IMG/VR virus record: IMGVR_UViG_3300020159_003894
Location: 1 to 24,292 of that record
Length of the DNA stretch: 24,292 nt
Strand: one strand, 5' to 3'
Origin: a virus
In this document: piece after piece, positions 15,456-22,221 of the stretch
How positions within the stretch are numbered: the stretch's first letter is position 1
How the letters are laid out: each line of letters begins with the position of its first letter
Program-made: the position numbers and the translations under genes
The notes under the pieces: model-generated
The model's database searches: none
What the model was told of the DNA's origin: nothing
The model's input: the letters and a program-made list of their open reading frames with translations, nothing else

Positions 15456-16652
15456 ATGCTATCCTTTGGAAAGTTCTTACTGGAACAAATAGATCCAGAA
15501 GAAGGCGCAAGCCGCCAAATTAAACATCTAACTCACGTTGAAGATCGCGCTCTCCAGACAGGGGAGAAGGGTGCATTACGCTCTATCTCTTCTCTTAAAG
15601 CTGCGGCTGAACACATTGCATCTGGAAAAAAGTCATCTGAACTTACAACAAAATATGATGGCTCTCCAGCTATAGTTTATGGGCACCATCCAGATAACGG
15701 TAAGTTTTTTGTTGCATCAAAATCGGCATTCAATAAAACTCCTAAGATAAACTATACACCTCAAGACATTGAAAACAACCACGGGCATGCACCTGGATTG
15801 GTACAAAAACTAAAACATGCGCTAAAACATTTACCAAAAGTTGCTCCAAAAGAAGGAGTATATCAGGGTGATATGATGTTTTCAGCGGAAGATAAGAAAG
15901 CTGCAAAAGGTGGAGGAGTTTCTTTCAATCCTAATCCTTCAGGCTTGACATACACCGCACATGGAGATTTAGGTAAAAAGGCAAAAAAAGCACAAATAGG
16001 AGTGGTTACACACTTAAAGTACGAAGGTAAAGATTCTAGTAACTTAAATGCTTCACATGAAGTTGACCATGAAAATTTCAATCACCATCCAGATGTTTTT
16101 ACGGTCGATCCACAAATGAACACTTCGGCTGTTCACTTTGGTCCAAAAGACCGCGCAGAATTCAATAAGCATGTTGCCGCCGCTGAGGCTGTACACAATA
16201 CTCACGGTGATGACATGTATGCTGGCACTAAAATGCATCATGGAATCGGTGGGCATCTTGAAGCCTATATGAATCACACCGTTAGAAGCGGCGAGGCTCC
16301 GAATCATGAAAACTTTAAAACATGGTTGGAAACTAAAAAAACAAAAGAAATTGACAAATTAAAAGTTGAAAAGAACAAAAAAGTTAGGCAAGACGAATTG
16401 AAATCTGAACTAACAAAAATTGAAACAAACAAAAAACACTACAATAATCTTTTCAAATTTCATAAACATTTACAGAATGCCAAAAATACACTTATAAATG
16501 TAATGAATCAACACCAACAATTTCAACATCAGCATGCGGGTGAAAACGCAAATCCAGAAGGATATGTTTTCCACCATAAAAACGATACCGATAAATTTGT
16601 AAACCGACAAGAGTTCTCCAAAAGAAATTTTGAGGGAATAAGAAACATATGA
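15456..16652 (+). CDS. Divergent ligase-like nucleotidyltransferase (DUF6267-type), possible head cargo
   Basis: 398 residues, GAGG 5 bases before the ATG. I recall this family from T4-like aquatic phages as an uncharacterised DUF, but its motifs read as the covalent nucleotidyltransferase superfamily of DNA/RNA ligases and capping enzymes. Motif I is TTKYDGSPAIVYG with K66 as candidate AMP/GMP-accepting lysine. Motif III-like is VYQGDMMF (135-142), IIIa-like IGVVTHLKY (181-189), IV-like PEGYVFHH (367-374), and V-like KFVNRQEFSKRNF (380-392). A lysine-rich helical stretch (about 285-345) separates IIIa from IV, longer than in typical ligases. Its N-terminus MLSFGKFLLEQ resembles the short capsid-targeting-like ends of three other proteins here. 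Activity could be ligation, adenylylation or capping; undetermined. Confidence 0.72.
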   Translation: MLSFGKFLLEQIDPEEGASRQIKHLTHVEDRALQTGEKGALRSISSLKAAAEHIASGKKSSELTTKYDGSPAIVYGHHPDNGKFFVASKSAFNKTPKINYTPQDIENNHGHAPGLVQKLKHALKHLPKVAPKEGVYQGDMMFSAEDKKAAKGGGVSFNPNPSGLTYTAHGDLGKKAKKAQIGVVTHLKYEGKDSSNLNASHEVDHENFNHHPDVFTVDPQMNTSAVHFGPKDRAEFNKHVAAAEAVHNTHGDDMYAGTKMHHGIGGHLEAYMNHTVRSGEAPNHENFKTWLETKKTKEIDKLKVEKNKKVRQDELKSELTKIETNKKHYNNLFKFHKHLQNAKNTLINVMNQHQQFQHQHAGENANPEGYVFHHKNDTDKFVNRQEFSKRNFEGIRNI

Positions 16653-18544
16653 AAACATTTCTAGAAAAAGTCGAAGATGACAACAGAACCGAAAGGCCAG
16701 TTGTGATGGCTTTTGGTAGGATGAATCCACCTACCGTCGGGCATGAACAACTTGTAAATCATGTTAAAAAAATCGCCCAAGATTATAATGCACCCCATCA
16801 TGTGATAATTTCACATTCGACAGATTCAAAAAAGAATCCTTTAGATGTGGTAAAAAAAGTAAAACACGCCAAAAGATTTTTTCCCAACACTAACATATAT
16901 TCTTCAAGTAAAGAATCACCTACATTTTTACAACATGCATCTAAACTTTATCATTCTGGGCATGATCATTTGATTATGGTTGCAGGCTCAGATCGAGTTG
17001 ATGAATATAAAAATAAATTAGCTCAATACAATGGTACACATGAAGGTGCGCTTTATAATTTCAAGAAAATAGAAGTTAAATCTGCCGGACAAAGAGATCC
17101 AGATGCCGAAGGTGTTGAAGGCATGTCTGCATCCAAAATGCGAGAACACGCAAAAAATAATGATTTCACCTCGTTTAGGCAGGGCATTCCGTCACATGTT
17201 TCAGAAAAACATTCAAAAGAACTTTTCAGAGATGTTAGGACTGGAATGGGATTACATGAAGATGTTAATCATGGGCTTTTTAAAGCGATTTTTGTTACAG
17301 GTGGCCCAGGATCCGGTAAAGACATTATCATACGGGAATGCATATCATGTGAAAATATAGTCGAATTAAATGCAACAATAGCAATATCTATACTAAATGA
17401 TAAGCATAAACTGTATGAATATACCACAGACAGCCGTAGAGAAGCAATCAGAAAAAGAAAGCCACTTGTCATAAATGGTACGACAAGTGAAGAATTTAAG
17501 ATTGCTGAAATAAAAATGGAATTGGAAGAATTAGGTTACGAAACGATGATGGTTTTCGTTAATACTTCGAATGATTCTTCTAAAAAAAGAAATGAGATGC
17601 ATGCGAGGATGATGTTAGAATCTGTCAGACAAGAACGTTGGGAAACATCTCAAAAAGTGGCAAATAATTTATCAAATAGTTTTACAAAATTTATAGAATT
17701 TGACAATTCATTGGATCTAAAAGAAGCAACAGATTTCGAAAGAACAAACAAAGAACAGGATATAACTCTTATTCATGAGATTACAAACTGGTTTTTAAGT
17801 ATACCGGTTGAAAATAAAGTGGCAAATGATTGGCTACATAGGAATAGAAGAGTAAATATAGACAAGCTTTTTGAAAATGCAATTATATATCAGGAGAAAA
17901 AATATGTTTCAAAAAATAAAACAAATAGCAAAGCTTCTATTACCGAAGGGAAAGACTGCTCCTGTGGAACCGACAAGGCATCCTCTAGACTCTTTGGTGG
18001 ACTCCCAAGAAAGAAAGGCCAACGCATACTTGACAACATCTGCCCCAGTTGCCAACTCACCAGAAAACAAGGAAGAGAAGATTCAGTCACCGACGGAGAC
18101 GTTAAATCCAACTCCAGTTACATCTTCAGAACCTACGTTGAAGCTGGAGACCCCACCATCACCAGAGCCCCCGAAGCCAAAGAAACAAAGTTCCAACAAG
18201 ACGCAGACAAAATCAGGGCAAAAAAACAGAAAACGAACAACTCAGAAGCAGGGAAAGTAATGAAGGTGCCAGGCACCTCTCCTGAGTATGATACAAGAGG
18301 TTCAGGTACAGTTTATCCAATGTCTGGTCTTGGTATGGTAACATATAGAGAACAGAAAGAGAATAAATATACCAGTGCCGCAGAGGTAACTCGCAAATCT
18401 TTCAAGAAATTCAAAGAAGCAATAGATTCGCCAAGCCCAGATATGGGTGTTACCGGAACAGCACATGGACCTACTAATAAAGAACCGATGGAAACTTTAA
18501 ATAAGATTGAAACTAATCCTACAATAAAAAAGAAGAAAAAATGA
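16649..18544 (+). CDS. NadR-like fusion: HIGH-type nucleotidyltransferase plus P-loop kinase with long tail
   Basis: 631 residues, ATGA overlap with the ligase-like gene. Residues 17-200 are a nucleotidylyltransferase: AFGRMNPPTVGH (T/HxGH motif ending at H32), VAGSDRVDEY, and the C-terminal MSASKMR (159-165), as in NMN- or phosphopantetheine-type adenylyltransferases. Residues about 212-385 are a P-loop kinase with Walker A GGPGSGKD (218-225). This order matches NadR (NMN adenylyltransferase plus ribosylnicotinamide kinase), although substrates cannot be read from sequence. Phage relatives are often called cytidylyltransferases. The tail (400-631) has a CSC...CPSC cysteine set (437-468), a disordered-looking stretch, and RKSFKKFKEAID near 582, which resembles the protein's own MKTFLEKVED start. 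A second gene appears to be nested in it at 17904-18260. Confidence 0.82.
   Translation: MKTFLEKVEDDNRTERPVVMAFGRMNPPTVGHEQLVNHVKKIAQDYNAPHHVIISHSTDSKKNPLDVVKKVKHAKRFFPNTNIYSSSKESPTFLQHASKLYHSGHDHLIMVAGSDRVDEYKNKLAQYNGTHEGALYNFKKIEVKSAGQRDPDAEGVEGMSASKMREHAKNNDFTSFRQGIPSHVSEKHSKELFRDVRTGMGLHEDVNHGLFKAIFVTGGPGSGKDIIIRECISCENIVELNATIAISILNDKHKLYEYTTDSRREAIRKRKPLVINGTTSEEFKIAEIKMELEELGYETMMVFVNTSNDSSKKRNEMHARMMLESVRQERWETSQKVANNLSNSFTKFIEFDNSLDLKEATDFERTNKEQDITLIHEITNWFLSIPVENKVANDWLHRNRRVNIDKLFENAIIYQEKKYVSKNKTNSKASITEGKDCSCGTDKASSRLFGGLPRKKGQRILDNICPSCQLTRKQGREDSVTDGDVKSNSSYIFRTYVEAGDPTITRAPEAKETKFQQDADKIRAKKQKTNNSEAGKVMKVPGTSPEYDTRGSGTVYPMSGLGMVTYREQKENKYTSAAEVTRKSFKKFKEAIDSPSPDMGVTGTAHGPTNKEPMETLNKIETNPTIKKKKK
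17892..17896 (+). promoter_or_regulatory. Strong internal ribosome binding site for the nested frame
   Basis: AGGAG sits 7 bases before the ATG at 17904, inside the coding sequence of the nucleotidyltransferase/kinase gene. It is as good as the best ribosome sites in the window (for instance AAGGAG before 22222). Within the host gene it reads as a Gln-Glu-Lys stretch, so it need not be there for regulation, but spacing is optimal. Confidence 0.55.
17904..18260 (+). CDS. Candidate overprinted gene nested in the nucleotidyltransferase/kinase gene (118 aa, Pro/Lys/Ser/Thr-rich)
   Basis: 118 codons in the +1 frame relative to the enclosing gene, ATG with AGGAG at 7-base spacing, TAA at 18258-18260. 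The product begins with an amphipathic basic helix (FQKIKQIAKLLLPKG). It then becomes a low-complexity proline-rich chain (16 Pro in 118), ending in a very basic Lys/Gln/Thr tail. There is no Cys, Trp, signal peptide or membrane segment, so a disordered nucleic-acid-binding or scaffold-like protein is plausible. By hand count about 42 of 89 enclosing-frame codons from 17950 end in C, against about 7 of 57 after the nested stop. Third bases of the outer frame are second bases of the inner one, so C there gives Pro/Ser/Thr/Ala. This suggests selection on both frames. Function unknown; the alternative is a biased tail with no second protein. Confidence 0.5.
   Translation: MFQKIKQIAKLLLPKGKTAPVEPTRHPLDSLVDSQERKANAYLTTSAPVANSPENKEEKIQSPTETLNPTPVTSSEPTLKLETPPSPEPPKPKKQSSNKTQTKSGQKNRKRTTQKQGK
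18264..18278 (+). other. Short hairpin just after the nested frame's stop
   Basis: AGGTGC-CAG-GCACCT forms a perfect 6-bp stem with a 3-base loop, starting 4 bases after the nested TAA. No U-run follows, so it is not an intrinsic terminator. The TAA also overlaps an ATG (TAATG at 18258-18262) in the enclosing frame, so hairpin and restart codon sit together. May be chance. Confidence 0.35.
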
Positions 18545-18861
18545 AAAGTTTCAAAGAATTTATTAACGAAGAGCATCTAGAAGAAGCCTCACCCGCATGG
18601 CAGAGGAAAGAGGGCAAAAACCCATCTGGTGGTTTAAATCGTAAAGGTATTGCTTCGTATCGTAGAGAAAATCCAGGATCAAAACTTTCAATGGCAGTCA
18701 CTACTAAGCCATCAAAATTGAAGCCTGGTTCAAAAGCTGCAAAAAGACGCAAGTCATTTTGTGCCAGAATGACTGGAATGAAGAAAAGATTAACTTCCGC
18801 TAAAACGGCAAGAGACCCTAATTCAAGAATTAACAAATCACTCAGAAAATGGAACTGCTAA
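18541..18861 (+). CDS. Small basic conserved phage protein (DUF6321-type), CTS-like N-terminus
   Basis: 106 residues, ATGA overlap with the preceding gene. The N-terminus MKSFKEFINEEHLEEA resembles the T4 capsid-targeting sequence MKTYQEFIAEA, and LEE/A at 13-16 fits the T4 gp21 protease rule (Leu-x-Glu then a small residue). The body AWQRKEGKNPSGGLNRKG and the end KSFCARMTGMKK, LTSAKTARDPNS, LRKWNC match a small basic protein found in very many phages as I recall (DUF6321). The mature product would be highly basic and start at SPAW, well suited to lie with DNA inside the head. Family recognition is good; function unproven. Confidence 0.8.
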   Translation: MKSFKEFINEEHLEEASPAWQRKEGKNPSGGLNRKGIASYRRENPGSKLSMAVTTKPSKLKPGSKAAKRRKSFCARMTGMKKRLTSAKTARDPNSRINKSLRKWNC

Positions 18862-18873
18862 ACGGAGAATAAT

Positions 18874-20169
18874 ATGTTCACTAAAAATAAATTTGCTCAA
18901 ATGGATTCTATTTCAAATCTTATTAATACCATTCTTGAAACTGATACAAAAGCCAAGATGGAAGAGTTGAAAGGTAATCAACATAAGATTGATAAGAACA
19001 AGAATAATAAAATCGATGCACATGATTTTAAGATTCTCCGTGGTGAAAAGAAAGTTGAAGAGTCTAGTCATCAAGCCAAGACTACGATGAAACATGTTAA
19101 GAATCCTACAGCAGGAGAGAAAGCTGCCGCTAAAGATATCAAGCCAGGTGTTGCAGGATATCGTGATCGTATTGCCATGCTCAAATCTGCCGAAGCCCGT
19201 GGTGGTCTAAAGAAAGAAGAAACCCAACAAGTTGATGAAGCCGTTGACATGTCCGATGCAAAAAGTGTTGCAGCACATTTAGCAAAAAAAGCAATTTCAC
19301 TACATGGTATTTCTAATCCAACTAGAGCGGCTCATCATGCAAAAAATGCTGATGCAATAGAGAAAACAATAGATCGTGTAAAAAGATCAAGTTCACCCTC
19401 CTCTTTAGCTAAAGCACACACTGAAGTTGGTTCTGTTAGCACTGCGGTGCGACGTATGAATGTTGGAAAAGCAATGTCAAGTGCAGAAAAAACAGCACAT
19501 AAATCTTTACAATCTGGTGTTGTGAAACATTTACAAAATCATCTAGATCAACATAAAGCGGCATTTAGAAATGCTGCTGCTAAATTTGCTGCAAAAAATG
19601 AAGAAGTAGAACAAGTAGATGAAGCAAAAGAACCAGGTTTTAGAGCATCTTATGGGCTTGGTAGAAAAGGTACTGCTGCAAAAAAGCCTGAAACATACGG
19701 AAAAAGAGTGACAGGCAAGGGCTACGATAAGCCTGAGAATGAGCGCAAAGCACCAGAAGGTAATGTAGCAATGACAAGTATGATGCCTGGGCATGACGAG
19801 AGAGCAGCAAAATTCTTAGCGCGTCAGGCCAAAGGAACACTGGTCAAAGGTAAAGCACAAAGCGCAAAACAAATGGAAAAAGAGGAAATTGATCCTAAAA
19901 AAACAATGACCGATACTCTAAAAGGTCGTGAAAAGGATTCTAGCAATCCATTCCTTTCTAAAAAAGTAATGATGGATGTTCCAGATAATGTTAAAGAACA
20001 AACTGAACAAATTGATGAGCGCACTTTAACTGCACCAGAAACAGCAGAAAAAGAACGTATCGTTAAAGGAATGAAAAAGAGTTTAGCTGGTTTTAAATCA
20101 CGTTACGGTAATCGTGCAAAATCTGTTATGTACGCAACCGCAACTAAAGCCGCAAAAGAACGAAAATAA
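18874..20169 (+). CDS. Modular virion-type protein with EF-hand loop and repeated cleavage-like motifs
   Basis: 431 residues, GGAG before the ATG. It is a string of basic modules joined by acidic linkers. Residues 37-52 (HKIDKNKNNKIDAHDF) form a near-canonical EF-hand calcium loop with ligands D40, N42, N44, D48 and D51. A module at 78-112 (PTAGEKAAAKDIKPGVAGYR...) is followed by EETQQVDEA (115-123). A helical Ala/His-rich module leads to EEVEQVDEA (243-251). A Gly/Lys-rich module (YGLGRKG, YGKRVTGKGY) leads to EQTEQIDER (375-383). A final module ends FKSRYGNRAKSVMYATATK, a C-terminal block I recall from many phage proteins. The linkers look like prohead-protease sites (hydrophobic-x-Glu then Ala). 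Interpreted as an internal head polyprotein or scaffold; not proven. Confidence 0.72.
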   Translation: MFTKNKFAQMDSISNLINTILETDTKAKMEELKGNQHKIDKNKNNKIDAHDFKILRGEKKVEESSHQAKTTMKHVKNPTAGEKAAAKDIKPGVAGYRDRIAMLKSAEARGGLKKEETQQVDEAVDMSDAKSVAAHLAKKAISLHGISNPTRAAHHAKNADAIEKTIDRVKRSSSPSSLAKAHTEVGSVSTAVRRMNVGKAMSSAEKTAHKSLQSGVVKHLQNHLDQHKAAFRNAAAKFAAKNEEVEQVDEAKEPGFRASYGLGRKGTAAKKPETYGKRVTGKGYDKPENERKAPEGNVAMTSMMPGHDERAAKFLARQAKGTLVKGKAQSAKQMEKEEIDPKKTMTDTLKGREKDSSNPFLSKKVMMDVPDNVKEQTEQIDERTLTAPETAEKERIVKGMKKSLAGFKSRYGNRAKSVMYATATKAAKERK

Positions 20170-21879
20170 GGATTTACCATGAGTGAACGTAAAAAACAGA
20201 TTTTCTTAGAGGCTCTTAAAAAGTCTAAAAAAGAATCTGTCATGGGAAAACTAGCAAATGGAGACACTGATCCAATGGAGCCATGGTCTAAAAAACATGC
20301 TCCACTGGATGAGGTCAACACTCAAGTTCTTTGGAGATACATCAAAGCAATGGGTCGTGATCCCAGAACCATTTCACTCAATGACCGTCTAAATCTCGCA
20401 CGAACAGATAGATTCAAAAAGTTTGCAAGAGACCATGTTAAGTTGATTCAACAACAAAAAGAAGAAGTTGAACAAGATGTGGCGGAAGAAACAGTCAATG
20501 AAGCTGGTACTGGTACATTAATGTCATACATCAAAGCAAAAGGATTGAATCCACTATCAATGGATGGCAATCAGAAAAACAAATATTCACATTCTAGTGA
20601 ATTCAAATTGTTCAAGCACAGAAAAATGAAAGCCGAAACTTCAGGAATGGGAGAGAGAGGTGATGACTGGAATGAAGAAAAGAAGCCAGTCAAAGAGGCT
20701 GTTGACGAAAAAGATACAGTTACGCTAGATATTCCTCTGATGATTCGTATTGTCGAATATGCAAAAGAAGATGCAAAAACTGACATGGATCTTCACAGAA
20801 TGGTCGAGAACTTAATCGATCTACGACATGAAGGTGTTCTCACTATGGAACACTACGAACAAATAGTAAATATTAAAAAAATAAAAGAAAATATCGATGT
20901 AGATGATTTCATAAAACACTTGAGAAGCAAAGGTTTGCCTGCTAAAAGGCCCATGTCAAAAGCTGATTCAGATGCAGAATTAAAAGCGAGAGCCGAAAAA
21001 CTCAAAAGTGCTGAACCGAAAAAACCTGAACCTTATAAAGATCCTTATCCACTTGGTGGAAGAGATGAAAGATCCGGCAGGAGCTACAGTGAAGAAGTTG
21101 AACAGATTGATGAATTGAAAAAACAATCTGACACACAAGATATGGACTCACATATCACAAGAGAAGATTTAAGAAAATGGTTTAGTAAAACTGATCCTGA
21201 AGGCGGCTGGAAAAGAATCAATAGTAAAGGTGAGGCAATCGGTCCGTGCGCCCGTGAGCCAGGTGAACCAAAACCAAAATGCATGTCAAACGAAAAACGT
21301 GCAAAGCTTTCTAAAAAAGCAAGAGCGGCTGCCGTAGCCGCAAAACGTAGACATGATCCTGTTGCAGATAGAGCAGGTAAAGGTGGCAAGCCAGTCAATG
21401 TTTCGAATTTTGGAAAAGGTAAGTTAAGCGAAGAAGGTGTTGATGAAGCTTGTTGGGACACACATAAACAAGTTGGCATGAAGAAAAAAGGTAATAAGAT
21501 GGTACCTGATTGTGTACCAAAAAATGAAGAAGTTGAACTCATTGATGAAAAGAATTCACCAACAAATCCAAAACTTTGGGCTAGAGCAAAGTCGTTAGCA
21601 AGGTCGAAATTTGATGTTTATCCATCAGCATATGCAAATGGTTGGGCCTCCAAATGGTATAAATCTAAAGGTGGTGGCTGGAGAGCAACTAGTGAAGAAA
21701 CTGTCGCCGAAGCAAAAAAGTTTGGTTACGATGCAATCAATGCACGTTTTAAAAAACAAACAGGAAGTTCTCTAGAAGATAGAGCAAAGCATTATGCAGC
21801 TACTTCAGAACGTTTAAAGAAAATGCAAGCTGATTATGAAGCAGGAAAGATGAAAAAAGAAGAAACTGTAAATGAGGGC
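19216..21879 (+). repeat. Dispersed linker motif, about ten copies in two adjacent genes
   Basis: Copies at 19216-19242, 19600-19626, 19996-20022, 20461-20487, 20485-20505, 21091-21117, 21430-21450, 21526-21552, 21694-21714 and 21859-21879. All encode variants of E-E-(V/T)-(E/-)-Q-(V/I)-(D/N/A)-E-(A/G/other). DNA copies are imperfect (for example GAAGAAGTTGAACAGATTGA and GAAGAAGTAGAACAAGTAGA), so conservation is at the protein level and copies are not recent duplications. Confidence 0.75.
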
Positions 21880-22185
21880 ATCTACGGAATAGAAGACTCA
21901 CCAATGTCTGCCACTAATTCAGTTAAAGCTATGGAATCAAGAATGGCAAAAGAAAAATCAAAATCTGCACGAATGATTAAGGCCATTTATAAGAAAAAAG
22001 GTTTAAAAAAAGAAACAACTTATGATTGGGAAAAATCGGAAAAAGGTGTTGGAAAGGAACCCAATGCGAAGATAATTTTAAAAGGCGGTAAAACGATGAC
22101 AGGTAAAGATAGAGACACCATCGAAATTGATCCTGTTGTGAGAACAAAGCTCAACGGTGCAAATGGCACTAAACCCAATCTATAA
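20179..22185 (+). CDS. Large modular virion-type polyprotein with repeated EE-V-(D/N)-E-A linkers
   Basis: 668 residues, AAGGA before the ATG. The same linkers as the previous gene occur at EEVEQDVAE (95-103), EETVNEA (103-109), EEVEQIDEL (305-313), EEGVDEA (418-424), EEVELIDEK (450-458), EETVAEA (506-512) and EETVNEG (561-567). Modules between them: two related copies of a YIKAxGxxP unit (51-88, 114-151), an acidic helical part (180-237), and a DUF5872-like block (EDLRKWFSKTDPEGGW...GPCAREPGEPKPKC...AKRRHDP). Next come CWDTHKQVGMKKKGNKMVPDC (425-445) and KFDVYPSAYANGWASKWYKSKGGGW (477-501), a motif seen in many phage and some large-virus proteins, then a coiled helical part and a C-terminal beta-like block. 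Predicted head-internal protein processed into several basic peptides. No enzyme motif seen. Confidence 0.7.
   Translation: MSERKKQIFLEALKKSKKESVMGKLANGDTDPMEPWSKKHAPLDEVNTQVLWRYIKAMGRDPRTISLNDRLNLARTDRFKKFARDHVKLIQQQKEEVEQDVAEETVNEAGTGTLMSYIKAKGLNPLSMDGNQKNKYSHSSEFKLFKHRKMKAETSGMGERGDDWNEEKKPVKEAVDEKDTVTLDIPLMIRIVEYAKEDAKTDMDLHRMVENLIDLRHEGVLTMEHYEQIVNIKKIKENIDVDDFIKHLRSKGLPAKRPMSKADSDAELKARAEKLKSAEPKKPEPYKDPYPLGGRDERSGRSYSEEVEQIDELKKQSDTQDMDSHITREDLRKWFSKTDPEGGWKRINSKGEAIGPCAREPGEPKPKCMSNEKRAKLSKKARAAAVAAKRRHDPVADRAGKGGKPVNVSNFGKGKLSEEGVDEACWDTHKQVGMKKKGNKMVPDCVPKNEEVELIDEKNSPTNPKLWARAKSLARSKFDVYPSAYANGWASKWYKSKGGGWRATSEETVAEAKKFGYDAINARFKKQTGSSLEDRAKHYAATSERLKKMQADYEAGKMKKEETVNEGIYGIEDSPMSATNSVKAMESRMAKEKSKSARMIKAIYKKKGLKKETTYDWEKSEKGVGKEPNAKIILKGGKTMTGKDRDTIEIDPVVRTKLNGANGTKPNL
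20329..20631 (+). repeat. Internal duplication of a YIKAxGxxP module
   Basis: Residues 51-88 (LWRYIKAMGRDPRTIS...) and 114-151 (LMSYIKAKGLNPLSMD...) of the 668-residue protein align without gaps. Shared positions include YIKA, G, P, and two phenylalanines at matching offsets (F79/F142, F82/F145). An EETVNEA linker separates them. Protein similarity is clear and DNA similarity weak, so the duplication is old. Confidence 0.6.
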
Positions 22186-22192
22186 TAAATAG
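22183..22192 (+). promoter_or_regulatory. Late-promoter-like element TAATAAATAG
   Basis: It overlaps the stop of the 668-residue gene and lies 29 bases before the next ATG, which has a strong AAGGAG at 22208-22213. It is the same decamer as the minus-strand element at 563-572. Best placed of the late-promoter candidates, in front of a probable abundant virion protein. Confidence 0.55.
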
Positions 22193-22221
22193 TAAATAGA
22201 TTCTTTTAAGGAGAAGAAAAA

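Noticed and set aside
17103-17360. Plus-strand ORF of 85 codons inside the nucleotidyltransferase/kinase gene
   Set aside because: It crosses the conserved domain junction without a ribosome site or codon-use shift; treated as a shadow.
21084-21542. Minus-strand ORF of 152 codons inside the 668-residue gene
   Set aside because: Its sequence is the low-complexity shadow of a Lys/Glu/Ala-rich protein, and no ribosome site or codon-bias change marks it.
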